This document shows, piece by piece, positions 22,992 to 34,464 of a stretch of DNA of 64,000 nt. A program made the translations under genes and the position numbers. Source of the stretch: Pseudo-nitzschia pungens (lineage: Eukaryota; Bacillariophyta; Bacillariophyceae; Bacillariales; Bacillariaceae). Each line of letters begins with the position of its first letter. Positions within the stretch are counted from its first letter, which is position 1. Where the stretch lies: positions 3,100,001 to 3,164,000 of the forward strand of contig CM074764.1 in assembly GCA_037355855.1 (NCBI GenBank). The letters run 5' to 3'. The notes under the pieces were generated by a model that was not told the origin of the DNA, made no database searches, and saw only the letters and a program-made list of their open reading frames with translations.

Positions 22992-23850
22992 AATTTGGCG
23001 TCAACCTCACCTATGTTGAAGGAAAGAAGAACGTTCTGGCGGACGCCTTCTCCAGACTCCCCAGGATGGATCCACCTACTGAAGGGAAGAAAGCCCTTGA
23101 AAAGGGCACCTTAACCAATTTCTTGAAGCTTGAAGTTCCTAAGCAAGATGAAGAGCTGTTTCTATCAGAGTTCCCCAACCTATTCCAGCACTTATGCAAT
23201 GACGCATACCAGGAACTACAAGCCTGCTTGCTGAACAATGAGTGCTTAGTCAACCTACCAAACAACCAAGACCTGGAATGCCTGGTGAACTACTCCAATA
23301 TCTATCTTCATCAGCAAAAGGATCCTACCATCAAGTTCAAGATTCAATCCAAAGCCTTCTTCTATCAAGAACTAGAGGGCAACAACATCCTCTGCTATGC
23401 CAACCAATCCAATCCAGACAACTGGAGGATTTACATACCAAGTTCTCTCTCACATGATACCATCAAATGGTACCATCTCCTGCTGGGTCATTGTGGATCC
23501 ACCAGGCTATATCAAACTATTTCAGCAAGATTCTATGCTGATAACCTGTCCAACTTATGCAAGTCCTACATATGCCCTGACAACTGCATCAAATACAAGA
23601 ACCAGCACTTCAAATATGGGAAGCTTCCACCAAAAGAAGCACCACTATCACCATTCAATGAGGTGCATGTGGACCTCATAGGCCCATGGAAGATTACAGC
23701 TCAAGGCAAGAACTACAACTTCAAGGCCCTAACCTGTATTGATCCGGTTACCAACCTCCTGGAAATCATCAGAATCAGGGACAAGTCCTCTCAGCATGTA
23801 TCAGACCAATTCAAGAACTGCTGGCTCTCAAGGTATCCAAGACCTATCAG

Positions 23851-24396
23851 GAACATTATGGAAAAAAAACTTTTCTGGAAAATTTCCATTTTCGTGCGCG
23901 CGACTACTCTCAAAAAAAGCTTAGGGCAATAACGGCTCTTCTATATTTTTAATAATTAAAGAAGAGCGACCATAATTTAACGGTCTTCAACCGTCATCTT
24001 TGTCCTCAAAAAACGATTGTCCTCAAAACGTGTCCTCAGCAATTTTGTCCTCAACAGACTGTCCTCAACCATTATGTCCTCAACAATTATGTCCTCAACG
24101 TTTTGTCCTCAACCTCAACGTTGAAGTCATAGAGGTTGAGGACAAAACGTTGAGGACATAATTGTTGAGGACAAAATGGTTGAGGACAGTCTGTTGAGGA
24201 CAAAATCGTTGAGGACACGTTTTGAGGACAGTTTTGAGGACAGTTTTGAGGACACTCTAAATACTCGTACATCCAGCCATTAAAGTGTATATTTAACAAA
24301 AAACAGCCATTAAAAATTACATCGTTAAAAATTACATCAATTTTACGCGCATGAATATAGAAATTTTTCTCAAAAAAACTTTTTTCCATAATGTTC
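23851..24396. mobile_element. 546-bp foldback/MITE-like element
   Basis: Inserted in the integrase reading frame. Ends are GAACATTATGG...CCATAATGTTC, with terminal inverted repeats that continue with A-rich sequence for about 17 bp. The target triplet CAG is duplicated (23848-23850, 24397-24399), and removing element plus one CAG rejoins the pol homology. The interior is an inverted array of TGTCCTCAAC units. No protein is encoded, so it would need a transposase from elsewhere. A 3-bp duplication fits Harbinger- or CACTA-type enzymes, but the ends do not match the Harbinger at 26174. Confidence 0.8.
24014..24230. repeat. Inverted array of TGTCCTCAAC units forming a long hairpin
   Basis: The left arm has units TGTCCTCAAC with 3-6 nt spacers. 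The right arm is its reverse complement (GTTGAGGACA). Arms of 88 bp (24029-24116 and 24132-24219) match with about three mismatches around a 15-nt loop (24117-24131). Pairing continues outwards for about a dozen bases. Spacers match too, so the arms are copies of each other and not independent arrays. Confidence 0.9.
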
Positions 24397-25105
24397 CAGG
24401 TGTGTCCACGATAATGGGGGAGAATTCCTATGAGCTGAATTTCAAACTACCCTCAAGCAGTATGGAATCCAGTCGATGCCAACAACAGTGAAGAACCCCC
24501 AGTCTAATGCCATCTGTGAAAGAGTCCATCATACAGTCGCTGACATCCTCAGGGTCCTGGTACATGTCAATCCCCCTCAAGCTAATACCAGAGCCAGTCA
24601 GCTCATGGACAACGCGTTATCAACATGCATGCATGCCTCCCGATGCACCGTCAATGCTGCTCTACAGACCTCTCCAGGCTCCCTTGTATTCAATCGGGAC
24701 ATGTTGATTGATCTACCACTAACATCTAACCTGTTGGCCCTGCAGCAACTCAGGCAACAAGGGATCAACAAGAATCTGCTCAGGGACAATGCCAAGAGAA
24801 TCCATCATACCTTTCAAGTGAATGATAAAGTATGGATACAAGAGCCGGACCCTGACAAGTTACAACCCTGAAAGATCGGTCCGTTTCCAATCGTGCGAGT
24901 CAATCCTAACAGAACTGTAAGATTGCAAAGATCTCCTTCAGTAGTTGAAACCGTGAACATCCGAAAGATTACTCCATATCAGGAACCGACTCAATCGAAT
25001 CCATCAGAGCCTACGGCGAATGAATCCACAGATATTGAATTGAGCCAATCAGATGACTTGGATTGCTCCATAAGTCACTGGACGGCTTAATTGTGGGATT
25101 CGTTC

Positions 25106-25120
25106 AATCATGAGGCACTA
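25106..25120 (+). promoter_or_regulatory. Conserved pre-3'LTR box (A-like relic)
   Basis: AATCATGAGGCACTA, identical to the box in A1 and A2 and directly before a different LTR type (E). Confidence 0.55.
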
Positions 25121-25427
25121 TGTAACATGCTAGCGTAGGCTAGTAGTGTTACGAATTAATAATTAACCGAATCCCACATGGGAATCGAATATAAAGATAT
25201 CCATACATGGATATCCAGTATGTATGAAGAGGCATGCAGAAGAGAGCGATCGTACGATTAAGGTTACATACGGAATATATGTTATATACAGGGATGTAGA
25301 TCATATAAGGAGATCACGATGACATCATCGCTAATTATTTCTTCTCTTTAATTTGAATCCCATCTGGTAAAGTGAAATAACACACAATTATTCATACTAC
25401 TCCGAATTTCTACTTTAGAGTGTTACA
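25121..25427 (+). mobile_element. Type E LTR (3' LTR of the A-like relic)
   Basis: 307 bp with perfect short inverted ends TGTAACA...TGTTACA. The first and last roughly 25 nt resemble the A and D LTRs. A second copy in reverse orientation lies at 37736-38044. Confidence 0.85.
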
Positions 25428-25439
25428 CTCCTTATGCTA

Positions 25440-25720
25440 CACCACTACAGTACTGAGTTCTACAGAGCTGCACGTTGCTGTATGATACGAGACAGTGAAC
25501 TGTCATGGATACAGGGGTGCTCAGCTCACTTCTTATGTTCTTATCAACTTTAAACTAAACACTACATCATGCCCTCCTATACAATTTTTTCCTTTGTACC
25601 TCTAGGGGAGTATCCTGTAGTATCCAGGTGTATGCAATAACACTTGAACAGTATCCTCTGTAGTCTCACTATTTGCCAGCACTCCATGATGCTGTCCTGT
25701 TGTTAATGCTCTCCTATTGC
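25440..25720 (+). repeat. Dispersed repeat E, plus copy
   Basis: Shares with 33412-33690 and 44565-44820 the segments GCTCAGCTCACTTCTTATGT, CCTTTGTACCTCTAGGGGAG and ACTATTTGCCAGCACTCCATG. No ORF. Nature unknown. Confidence 0.75.
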
Positions 25721-26173
25721 GGATTGGCAAATGTCATTACATAAGTTGGTATCCGTAATTAGTGATTCCTGAAATGTCATATCGAGATAATACATGTTAT
25801 AATCATTCCTGAAATTACTTAATACATAGAAAAATTGCGTGTGACCAACTCACATAGATGAGTCTCAACGGACAGGGCCTATTTTAGAATTTGGAATTTT
25901 AGTCGAAGAAATAAAAAATCTCTCTGTAGTCCCGATCCGCCCATCTAAAGATTTTTTTTGGTGTGCTGTTTTATGATTAACAAGGTTATGTAAGGTTAAT
26001 TACCATTGTAGTCGGGCAGACGGCACTACAGCTTTTTATGTGAAATGACATTTAATTTGTCTCCCTATGTTTTCAGGAATCCAAAGTGACATGTTTCATG
26101 TGACTCACGACAATGTACTAAGTATTTCGGGAATAACTCAAATTACAGGTACCGGTAATCTTAAGGTCTTAAT
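25721..26173. other. Intergenic region with degenerate Harbinger-end-like motifs
   Basis: No gene. AGTGATTCCTGAAATGTCAT near 25760 resembles the terminal repeat of the Harbinger at 26174. 26011-26085 is inverted relative to about 26232-26310 (GTCGGGCAGACGGC against GCCGTCTGTCCGAC; CTCCCTATGTTTTCAGGAAT against its complement). Confidence 0.5.
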
Positions 26174-26655
26174 GAGTGATTCCCGGAAGTACATAACACA
26201 TTACTTATGTATCCTAGAAAATGTAAGGGAACATTCCTGAAAACATAGGGAGATATATTTAGGTTTTCAGCACATATATAGTGGAAGGGCCGTCTGTCCG
26301 ACTTGCACTCGACATAAACCTAGATGGAATCTAAGAATCAAAAATTTCAGTCACTCAATGCATGTCAACGCATGTCAAACATGTGTTGACACATGTGTTT
26401 CTTTTGGCGATCCTTTTCGTGGAACAAAATTTCATGTACCGTACCTCTGTAGGTTTACCTGAAAGTCTTGCTCTGCTCAGGTACAAACTATCCCTTGTTG
26501 TTGCTGCTGTTGCTGTTTTCTTCAGCTTGAACTTTGAACTTCTATTTGCTCAATTCAACACTGAAGATTCACCAGCAGCATCAGACTCTGGTGCTGTGCT
26601 TTCCCAGCCATCCATTGTTATCTTCCCCTAACCCTTCGCTCTTCTCTTAGTCAGC

Positions 26656-27470
26656 ATGCGGCAAGAAGTATTCGAAACGTCAGAAGAAGAAAGTAGTAGC
26701 GCCCACTCTGAAACAGAGTCGAAGAACCAAAACATACCATCCACTATAACAATCATCACCACCACCATGCCAGGTGTAAATGGTGGAAGGAAAAGCGGCT
26801 CAGTCAACTATGGCGAGCCCGAACTGAGGAATTTGTTTTCTATAATGAGGGAAGTGTTACCAATTGGACCTGACGAATGGCAGGAAGTTGCTGATAGACA
26901 CTCGATTCTTTACCCCAGAAGAGATGTGGAATCCATCAGAAGGAAGTTTGCCAGTTCCCACAGAAGAAGCATCCCCACTGGAGATCCAAATTGTCCTTGG
27001 CACATGAAGGAGGCAAAGGCTATCAAATACTTGATTGGACAGAAGGCTGAATTTGGATACGGCGAAGAGATCTATGACCTAGAAGAAGGAGGCTTTGTTA
27101 CTCGTCCTGCTCCTGCGGAGGGCGCTGGTGTTGGTGACGCTCTACCACTTGGACAACCCTCCCAGCTCGACAATGAACAACCTCCAATGTTGACTCCCGG
27201 TTCTCAATCTAGATCCAGCGGTTCAAGCACCTCTACATTTGCTTCTTCTGCTGCTCTTGCTGTTGCAACACCAGCAAAAAAAGATCTTATGTCAAGAAAT
27301 CAAACAAAGAGGAAAGATTCTTTGAAGCTATGAAGAACTCCCAAGACGCGCAAAGAGACGCAATGAATAAGGTCTGCAAACAAGCTATGGCTGACAGAAA
27401 GATGTTGATGGAGGCACTACAAGCCTGTATCAATGGCGGTGTTCAGGCTTTCCAGGCAATAGGACAATGA
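26656..27470 (+). pseudogene. Harbinger Myb/SANT-like DNA-binding protein, frameshifted
   Basis: From ATG 26656 the frame runs 225 residues: an acidic Ser-rich start, then a Myb-like domain (about 45-135: NYGEPELRNLFSIMREVLP, WQEVADRHS, DVESIRRKFASSHR, PTGDPNCPWHMKEAKAIK). It ends at 27333 shortly after an A7 run (27274-27280). A reading frame shifted by one base continues from the A7 to TGA 27468-27470 with FFEAMKNSQDAQR and a plausible helical tail. So one A has been gained or lost, or the A7 is a slippery site. In PIF/Harbinger elements this second protein binds the ends and helps import the transposase. Confidence 0.8.
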
Positions 27471-27946
27471 GGAAAGAAAAGAAAGAGGAACAAGAAGTGT
27501 CAATCCGTAACCGGGAACCATCAATCCGAAGCAGCGATTGACGACAGCAGTAGTAACAGCAGTAGCGACAGTGACTATTAGTGATCGACCTTTATTTCAA
27601 TTGACTTACATTTTTTTTTGCACCTCTATCGGACAATTTGTCTGTCAGGAGAAAGAGTGTGCTTTTTGTTGTTGCTGTTAAGGGTTTTAAGGGTGTTTTC
27701 GATAGAATTTTTTGATTTTAATTTGTTTATTTTAAGAACTACTATTATTAGCAATCAACCAAAGACGCCATCGGCTGTAGCAGTCGGAACCATGCCGTAA
27801 GAGAAGAATCCCTTCGTCTCGCTCATGAACGTGTTCAAGATTGTATTAATCTGCACTTTACTAGTTTGGTAGTTGTACAACAAAACCATGAGATTGAGAA
27901 TAACTTTCCTCTCTCCACTCTCCTCTAGAAGCATGTTGTCCTTGAG

Positions 27947-28780
27947 TCAGGGAAAGCCACCTTGGATCTGTCTCATGCCCCATTCAGAGAGCTGCTGACA
28001 GCTCGTCGCTGCTTGGTTAAGAATAATTCCTTCCGCCGTGTCCGGATTTGACTGACTGCTCGTAATCAGAAAGTCTTTTGCTCCCAAGTTGAAAGCCGAG
28101 TCTACCAAAATCTTCACTCCATACAGTTTGTACATTTCCTTCATCTTGTCGTACATGCCATAGTCAGCTTGAGTGCTGTCATGCCAACAACCTGGAGCGT
28201 TCAACGTGCATGCCCGGATCTTACCACCCGGGCAAAAGACAAACACACAGTTAACATATGTGCCAGCAGTCCATCCATTATAAAACTTGTTCTGTTTCGA
28301 CCAATTTCCAGACCTTTGGATTGGGAGCTTAATCCCATCGCAAGCAGCCCAGACTCTGTTCAGATGCAAGACAGGGTACTTGGAAGCAAGAGCATCGATG
28401 TACAACTCAGTTTGTTCTTTGGAAGGCAATTTGACAACAGCAACAGGATTAGTTTGCAAGGCGCAAAGCAGTATCTTTCGGGCATACTTCAGCCATTTGT
28501 ACATGGGGGTAGAAGTGAGACCAAACGCCATACTCAATCCCCTTGCCACTGATCCACGTGTTCAAAACCAAAACAAGACAAGTCCAAGACATCCAACTGC
28601 GTCAAACTCTCTTTTCCTCCCTGTGTTCTTGTTTGTCTTGTACTTCCTTACTGTTGCAGTTCTATCATTGAAGGTGTACATCTCATAGAAGGGCTCAAAG
28701 ATGGACAACAGCTCTCTGAATACCGGATGGTTGACCCCACAGCAATTGAGAAGGGCTTGATTATCTCCGGATCGAAACAT
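27947..28780 (-). pseudogene. PIF/Harbinger DDE transposase with one premature UGA
   Basis: Read on the minus strand from MFRSGDNQ at 28780. An N-terminal helical region leads to LVLFWF, then an in-frame TGA at 28564-28562 (an expected CGA, Arg, changed at a CpG). The catalytic domain follows: first D in AACDGIKLP, GCWHDST, second D in ILVDSAF, and E in SEWGMRQIQG. The spacing fits the DDE_Tnp_4 fold. The far C-terminus ends at 27947. Without the stop the frame is open. The start is the first ATG in frame and may be preceded by more residues. Confidence 0.85.
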
Positions 28781-29264
28781 GTAGGTGAATGGAGAAGAAG
28801 AATATCTTCAAATGGCAATCCATGGGGTTCTCCAATCCCTGTTCTTTTTATCCTCGTCACATAGCCTTGGACGATTGTAATTGACAGCTATGTGCTTGTC
28901 ATAGTAGTAGTAGTACAGTAACTCCAGCGACATGATTTGTCGGAAGAAGAAAAGAAAAAGTGAGCAGCAACAAATTTTTTTATTGGAGAGCAAACTACCC
29001 CCTGTTGTTGAGGATAACAAATTTGCAAACATTGACAAAATTTCAAAGAACACAAGATTGCTGGCGCAAAAAATAGTTGATAGAGGTGCGGGTTGACAGT
29101 TAAAAGGGAATTCTTGTTTCTTTTCCCAAGATTCCTAATTCCAAAATAGGCCTCGTGCATTGAGAGAGATCTAGGTTTTCCGTTGGGTGTGCAATTTTTA
29201 TAAGTGTTATGTCATTCCGGGATTGCTTATGTATTATGTCAATGTGTACTTCCGGGAATCACTC

Positions 29265-30068
29265 AATTAGTGAATTCAAAAAATTATTTTTAAACCGGTG
29301 GCGGACCGGGAATCATTGAATTCCTCCAAAAAACAAAAATCAACCATGTTCCTGCCGGCGAGTGAAATTCTCATGTCTGCATCGTTTACGTAACTTACCT
29401 GGTAGTACGAACAGTACATGGTACAGGTAAGCTGTAAACTCTGTGGCGTAGTAATTACTCGAAGTACGTACGAGTACTACGGTACCGTACGTGCGTACGA
29501 ACTTCTCTTTCGAGATGAGAGATTGAAATTGTCACACCAATACGGTACATGTACCGGTAGGAAAATAAGATTACCGATATTTGCGCGAGTAGTACGATAG
29601 CAGTACCTAGTACCGTAACCCTAATCTGAGCCGGAGGATTGCATCTGCATTGGCGCCATCTGGTGCTGTGAGATTGAGATACGGTAAGACGGAAGATTAT
29701 TATTTTTTGTCCCAGGCGCGACAAAACTTGTATGAGCTCATTTTGTGACGCGAAAAAATTTGGTTCGTGCCCACCCACCTTTTTTTGAGTGACTCGCGCG
29801 CCAGACAAGATTCACAGTCGTGCAAAGAGAGATGCCAACGAAAAACTCAAAAGTATTGCATTGTTACAAATAATGATCTTAGCGTTCGTCACGTTGTAGA
29901 GAGTTGGTCGAGGCGAGAAAAATCCGTCTAGCAGCGCCAGGTCCAGTCTAACAGCCTCGGACCACGACAGAGTCAACTCCTTCTCAGAGAATGACAAAAG
30001 AAAAAACAGGGCAAATTGCGCGGCAGTTCATTCCTGAGTGATAAGGTTGTGAGTAGGCGACAGAAACC
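29265..30068. other. Intergenic region, promoter side of the 30069 gene
   Basis: No gene. 29458-29505 is dense in GTAC palindromes (CGAAGTACGTACGAGTACTACGGTACCGTACGTGCGTACGAA region). The last 200 bp should include the promoter; no clear core element is visible. Confidence 0.45.
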
Positions 30069-31955
30069 ATGCCAAGTTTGTTGAATGGTAAATCAATGTA
30101 TCAGCGTCTTTTGGGTTCCGCAAAAACAGAGATGGATATGTCTTGGTTATGCTCGCATGCAGTAGCAGATGAGAATGACACCGATAAGAATGATAATGGC
30201 AACAATCGAGGCAAGGCGCAGTGGCTCCGGAAAACCAGAGAGAGCGCAGCTCGATCGAAGACTGCTGTATGGGGTCCTAGCCACTCGTTGAGTAGTGACG
30301 AAGGTGATGATAAGTCTTCCAAGCCAAAGGTCTTTTTTGCAGACGAAACCAAGAACGATACTGATGTTGAGGCGAGATTTAGAACTCCACCTTCGAAAAT
30401 CCTTGCTGCTAACAACTCCAATAACAATAGTCAGGGTACAGCATCTACGAAGTCGTCCCATGAATCAACTCCACCGACTAACGAAGGCGAGGGTCGTGCT
30501 GAGTCCATGGGACGAATGCAATCGACTTTGGATCGCGTTTGGAACAACCTTCAGTGTTTAGAAGATACAACAACAAGTCACCCTACGAAACCTGCGGAGG
30601 AAAGTGAGAATAATGTGATGGACCTGCTGGAATCAGTGTGTTCACCTTGTAAACCAAAGAATCTAGGGGACACTTTTTCTGTTAATTGTGAAGACGATAC
30701 ACCTCTGGGGATCACGAGACTTGCACCTCCAAATGCATGCTTGGAGCCGTCCACCAAACGCGCTTCTAATGAATCAAAGCTAGTCAATAAGGAAACATTC
30801 GATGAAAAGTCGACGAACACAGTAGAGACAGCCGCTGATCGAAGGAGACAAAGGCACAAGCGGCGTCAACTCAAAAGTTGTACAGGTGGCGAAGACTCAA
30901 GCCCACAGGAAGCATACGAAGTGACTCCCGATCAAGTTATGATAATGCAAAAGGAGCAAAAAAATCCTTCGATGGTGGTTCCCCGCCCCCTCCCTCTCAA
31001 ATCTTTGGAGTTGAATTCGCAACAAGCAGTGGAGTTAGAGAGATGTATATCTGAATTAACTATGCGCTCGTCGTACGGTGAAGCTACAGCAAAGATCGCA
31101 GAAAACAGGAGAATGGCATATTATGCTGTTGGTAGGCACCATCGTCAATCGGGGCGCGGAGGAAACAGGCGCTGCTACTTTACCGGCAAGCTGATTCTTG
31201 GGGGAGCCCCGTTTTATGCTGGTAGTGTCCAACAAGGTCTTAGAACGCTCGTTGTGTTTTGTTTGCCATCCGCTGTGGGTTTACCGAAGGAAACTCAATT
31301 GAACAGCTCGAATTCTTCACGGGCGCCGACTATTGCCAGTCTTGGTTCTGGGCGTAGATCAAATTTATCAAACCGTCACGATGGAAACGCAAGCGTTGCT
31401 CATTCGCTTGGTGTCAATGGCAACCCGCGAAGCATAGCAGGCGCATCTTTATTAAGTCGGAAGAATTCAAGGGGTTCGCGGTTGTCAAGTATGGATGATG
31501 CTACGTCTTTGGGCTACAGCGTGGAAGAAGAACTTGATCCGAACTGGGAGCTCGACAGAGATTATTTGTTGCGAGTTCTGCCAGAACCAAAGCAGGAGTT
31601 GCTAGACGAAATGGCAATTCGATATCCAACTCAGTTTGAAACTCTTCCTGTGCAAGTGCGTTCCCCCTCTTGTTGGAGCTTGTACGTCAAATTCTGCTTC
31701 TTTTCAGGCCTACCTATTGCCGAAGGAGAGATGCATTACAAGGTCAGGGACAATATTGCCGATCGATACGGTGAAGAAATCATTTTGAGTCATGAAGTTA
31801 TGGAGGCTGTGAATGGAGAATCTGCAGAGATTCTACGCTTACCCAACCTCAAAACGTTCCGATATTTGCGGAAGCATTATCATCAGCAATCGGCAAAGCT
31901 TCCAGATAACTGCTTTCAACGACAAGCTTGGGAGATGGTGCGACCAGAGGTTTAA
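30069..31955 (+). CDS. Unknown protein with CYFTG...CFFSGLPI module
   Basis: A single open frame of 628 residues starting MPSLLNGKSM. The first roughly 330 residues are low-complexity, charged and Ser/Thr-rich, probably disordered. Near residue 369 RCYFTGKLILGG begins a folded-looking part. A Ser-rich loop (about 405-480) is followed by WELDRDYLLRVLPEP, RYPTQFETLP and FCFFSGLPIAEGEMHY (about 538-555), then a C-terminal helix-rich end. The same succession occurs in the gene at 40726, so the two are homologous over this module. No signal peptide, membrane segment or known domain was recognised. Function unknown. Confidence 0.75.
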   Translation: MPSLLNGKSMYQRLLGSAKTEMDMSWLCSHAVADENDTDKNDNGNNRGKAQWLRKTRESAARSKTAVWGPSHSLSSDEGDDKSSKPKVFFADETKNDTDVEARFRTPPSKILAANNSNNNSQGTASTKSSHESTPPTNEGEGRAESMGRMQSTLDRVWNNLQCLEDTTTSHPTKPAEESENNVMDLLESVCSPCKPKNLGDTFSVNCEDDTPLGITRLAPPNACLEPSTKRASNESKLVNKETFDEKSTNTVETAADRRRQRHKRRQLKSCTGGEDSSPQEAYEVTPDQVMIMQKEQKNPSMVVPRPLPLKSLELNSQQAVELERCISELTMRSSYGEATAKIAENRRMAYYAVGRHHRQSGRGGNRRCYFTGKLILGGAPFYAGSVQQGLRTLVVFCLPSAVGLPKETQLNSSNSSRAPTIASLGSGRRSNLSNRHDGNASVAHSLGVNGNPRSIAGASLLSRKNSRGSRLSSMDDATSLGYSVEEELDPNWELDRDYLLRVLPEPKQELLDEMAIRYPTQFETLPVQVRSPSCWSLYVKFCFFSGLPIAEGEMHYKVRDNIADRYGEEIILSHEVMEAVNGESAEILRLPNLKTFRYLRKHYHQQSAKLPDNCFQRQAWEMVRPEV

Positions 31956-32949
31956 TTTCTAAATTTCTATTTCCGCATTCAAGGTGATCGAACTGCTTCA
32001 TGTTCCATGACCAATTGTTGACTACACATCTAAGAGGACGTCCTCATTTTCAAAACTCTCTGATAATTCGATAAAGTAAACTTTCCACTCACCTTATGTT
32101 CTAAGTATGTCGTTATGAAGGAATCACACTAGTGGACGTCCCGAACGAAAAAACTTCCATCCACATATTCCTGGTGTAAAGGAAATATCAAGAACCAAAA
32201 CAGGTGCTTCTCCAAAAAAGGTGGCACTGGCAAATGAACTACCAGTAAGGTTACTTGTACTTGTTGCGAGGATGAATCCCTCGTAACTACTAACGAATAA
32301 CCTCACTCTTAGTGATACATGCGTTAATAGCAGCAATAGGAGCATACAGAGAATTTCCAGGTTGTGAGCATCCTAAACAATACCAACCCATCACCACACA
32401 AGGGAGATAGACATCAACTCCCCACGTATTGATTTACTGCAAGACCTTCAATCGACAAGCTTCAAAAACAAGAAGAGCTTCTTAATTAATCTTGAAAAAT
32501 TTTGGGCATCTTTCTGGAGAAAATCCAACGCAACTGTACTATATCACATCATGATACTACATGTGCAACAATGTCATTGACCAAACCTCTTCCAGAGCCA
32601 AAGTCACTCCTACTGATGATACCAATCCAAATCCAAATCAGATCTTGCTTCATGTCCCCGGCATAAGATCGCAAGATCAGGTTGGTGGTCATGATCAAAG
32701 GGACTTTGTACTTGCATGGATCATACTAATAGATCACTGTGTATCCATGGTGCTGCTTGTCAGAGAACAACTTGTTCGAAATATTGCAGCTTTCCATATA
32801 TCGTGTTTTATGCAGGGGAACAAATACACCATGATCCCAGTCTTATGGGAGTCTGGAAATCAAATACTTGATGATCCTGGTCTTTCATAAATGCAGGAAA
32901 CCAAATATGTGGTGCAGGGGACCAAATACATGATGCTCCTTGTCTTTTG
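31956..32949. other. Intergenic region without supported genes
   Basis: Short frames at 32124-32345 and 32561-32890 look like noise. 32810-32960 has degenerate tandem pieces of the type GCAGGGGA(A/C)CAAATAC..ATGAT. Confidence 0.5.
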
Positions 32950-32959
32950 GGAATACAGA

Positions 32960-33690
32960 TGTAAAGATATCCAAGATGCTATGCTAAGGCTCCTATGTAG
33001 AGAACTGTACTGGGGCTACAGGTGCAAGCCTCCAGTAACTGTCTACAAGGTGCTAGGCTGTATACTAAGCAACAGGCTTAGCAACAGGCTTATTCCAAGG
33101 TGATATGGGGTGCTACCAGCAAAATGACCGGGTCCACTGTGTAGGATTTCTTGTGCTGGTTACAGAAACCTGGCTGTTGCAAGCCCTAGCACACTGTAGC
33201 ATGGTGCTACAAGGTTTAGGTTGCTATGCTACCGGATATTGAATACAGTATGCTACCATGCTACTACTATAGTAGTGTGGTATGGTCATTGTGTACAATA
33301 AATGCTAGAACCTGATACCGGGCCCTGCAGTTAATGCAGGCAACTTAGCGAGCCCACTAGCACACCATTGAATTATTCTACTCCATGCACTAATACACCA
33401 CTCCATACAATACAGTAATTACTGTACACTACAGCCCTGTATACCACTGCATAGTACAACAACAACAAACACTGTTGGATACAGAGCTGAGCACGCTCAG
33501 CTCACTTCTTATGTTCTCATCACCTTTAATGAAGCACCTATCATGCCCTCCCCTTACAATCAATCCTTTTGTATCTCTAAGGGAGTGTCCTGTGGTATTT
33601 AAGTGTATGTAACAGTGCTTGAACAGTATCCTCTGTAGTCTCACTATTTGCCAGCAGCACTCAACATGCTGCTGCTGTTACTGTAAAGAT
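32960..33690 (+). repeat. Dispersed repeat F+E, copy 1
   Basis: About 0.73 kb homologous to 44060-44830 over its whole length. The F part holds TATCCAAGATGC, GTAGAGAACTGTACTGGGG, GACCGGGTCCACTGTGTAGGAT and GCAACTTAGCGAGC. The E part holds CTTCTTATGTTC and ACTTGAACAGTATCCT. No ORF is conserved between copies. Confidence 0.8.
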
Positions 33691-33870
33691 ATTTGTCCGT
33701 CAACAATAGAGATAGCAGCAACAACAGTACAGCACGGAGTGCTAGCAAATGGTTAGACTACAGAGAATAGTGTTCAAACACTGCTGCATATACCATGAGC
33801 ACACTAGCTACCACTCTAGAGGTACGTTAGAGATGTCAAGATGTCAAGTATCGATGCCAGGCATGATATG
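33530..33870. repeat. Inverted repeat made of two E copies
   Basis: 33530-33680 (plus) and 33700-33870 (minus) are opposed, diverged copies: CAGCACTCAACATGCTGC against ACAGTACAGCACGGAGTGCTAGC, and ATCATGCC..CTAAGGGAG against its complement. The spacer is short, so the RNA could fold. Confidence 0.55.
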
Positions 33871-34219
33871 TTCATTTAGAGGTTTAAACTGAGAGTATTC
33901 CAAAGAGTGAGAACTCGGATGGAGCTCCAAATATTGTATCGCTGATTCGTATGTAAAGGGTCAGGGTACATAGGTCCAGTACTTAATTCAACATACCGAC
34001 CATACCTTTTACTGACACCTATAGTACCAGTACTGTAGCGTACGCGCTGTACACTGTAATACTATACTTGTTGATCAATGCGCTCGCTGAACTTGCTCGC
34101 TTGTGAACTAACTGCAGGGGCTGGGTATCCGGTTATAGTATGTATTGTACCCAATGACCATACCCTGACGGTTAGTAGTTGCATAATGAGTGATTCCCGA
34201 AACTATATTTTAGACAAAA
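33871..34219. other. Intergenic region
   Basis: No gene. ATAATGAGTGATTCCCGAAA near 34193 resembles the Harbinger terminal repeat. CAAAA precedes the family C LTR. Confidence 0.4.
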
Positions 34220-34463
34220 TGAACAACGCACAGACACTCGATTCATGACTCACTGATTCATTCACGAGTATCAGTCATTATTCAATCATACGAATTGATC
34301 TTCCTTCTCCTTGAAGTTCTGATACAATTCCGACCGTTAGACGAAGTCGGTCTTCTTAAGTATTTTCACGAATAGATAAATTCATCGAACCTACAAGTTT
34401 CTCAATTGAGTCCTTTTGGTTCTAAAACTCAATAGCACACAATTTTACAATCAGCGTAGTTCA
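34220..34463 (+). mobile_element. C 5' LTR
   Basis: 244 bp, TGAACAACGCAC...CAGCGTAGTTCA. The terminal TGAAC/GTTCA are inverted. Confidence 0.93.
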
Positions 34464-34464
34464 T

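Larger units (their letters stand above)
22992..25090 (+). pseudogene. pol: Family A-like Pol fragment (RNase H end and integrase)
   Basis: Homologous to A1 10017-11506: the end of RNase H (NVLADAFSRLPR), then the integrase zinc domain, HVDLIGPW, CERVH and the C-terminal NIRKITPYQ. The reading frame is cut by the foldback element at 23851-24396, disturbed again near 24420-24470 and stopped by TGA at 24869-24871 where A1 has an Arg codon. It belongs with the type E LTR at 25121. Confidence 0.85.
26174..29264. mobile_element. PIF/Harbinger DNA transposon
   Basis: A 3091-bp element with perfect 20-bp terminal inverted repeats GAGTGATTCCCGGAAGTACA at both ends and a 3-bp duplication AAT (26171-26173, 29265-29267). 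It carries the usual convergent gene pair: a Myb-like protein on the plus strand and a DDE transposase on the minus strand. Both genes are broken by single lesions, so it looks recently active but now dead. Confidence 0.88.

Noticed and set aside
24014..24230. Regularly spaced TGTCCTCAAC units looking like a CRISPR array
   Set aside because: Eukaryotic setting, units of 10 bp with 3-6 nt spacers, and the second half is the exact inverse of the first; it is a hairpin in a foldback element.
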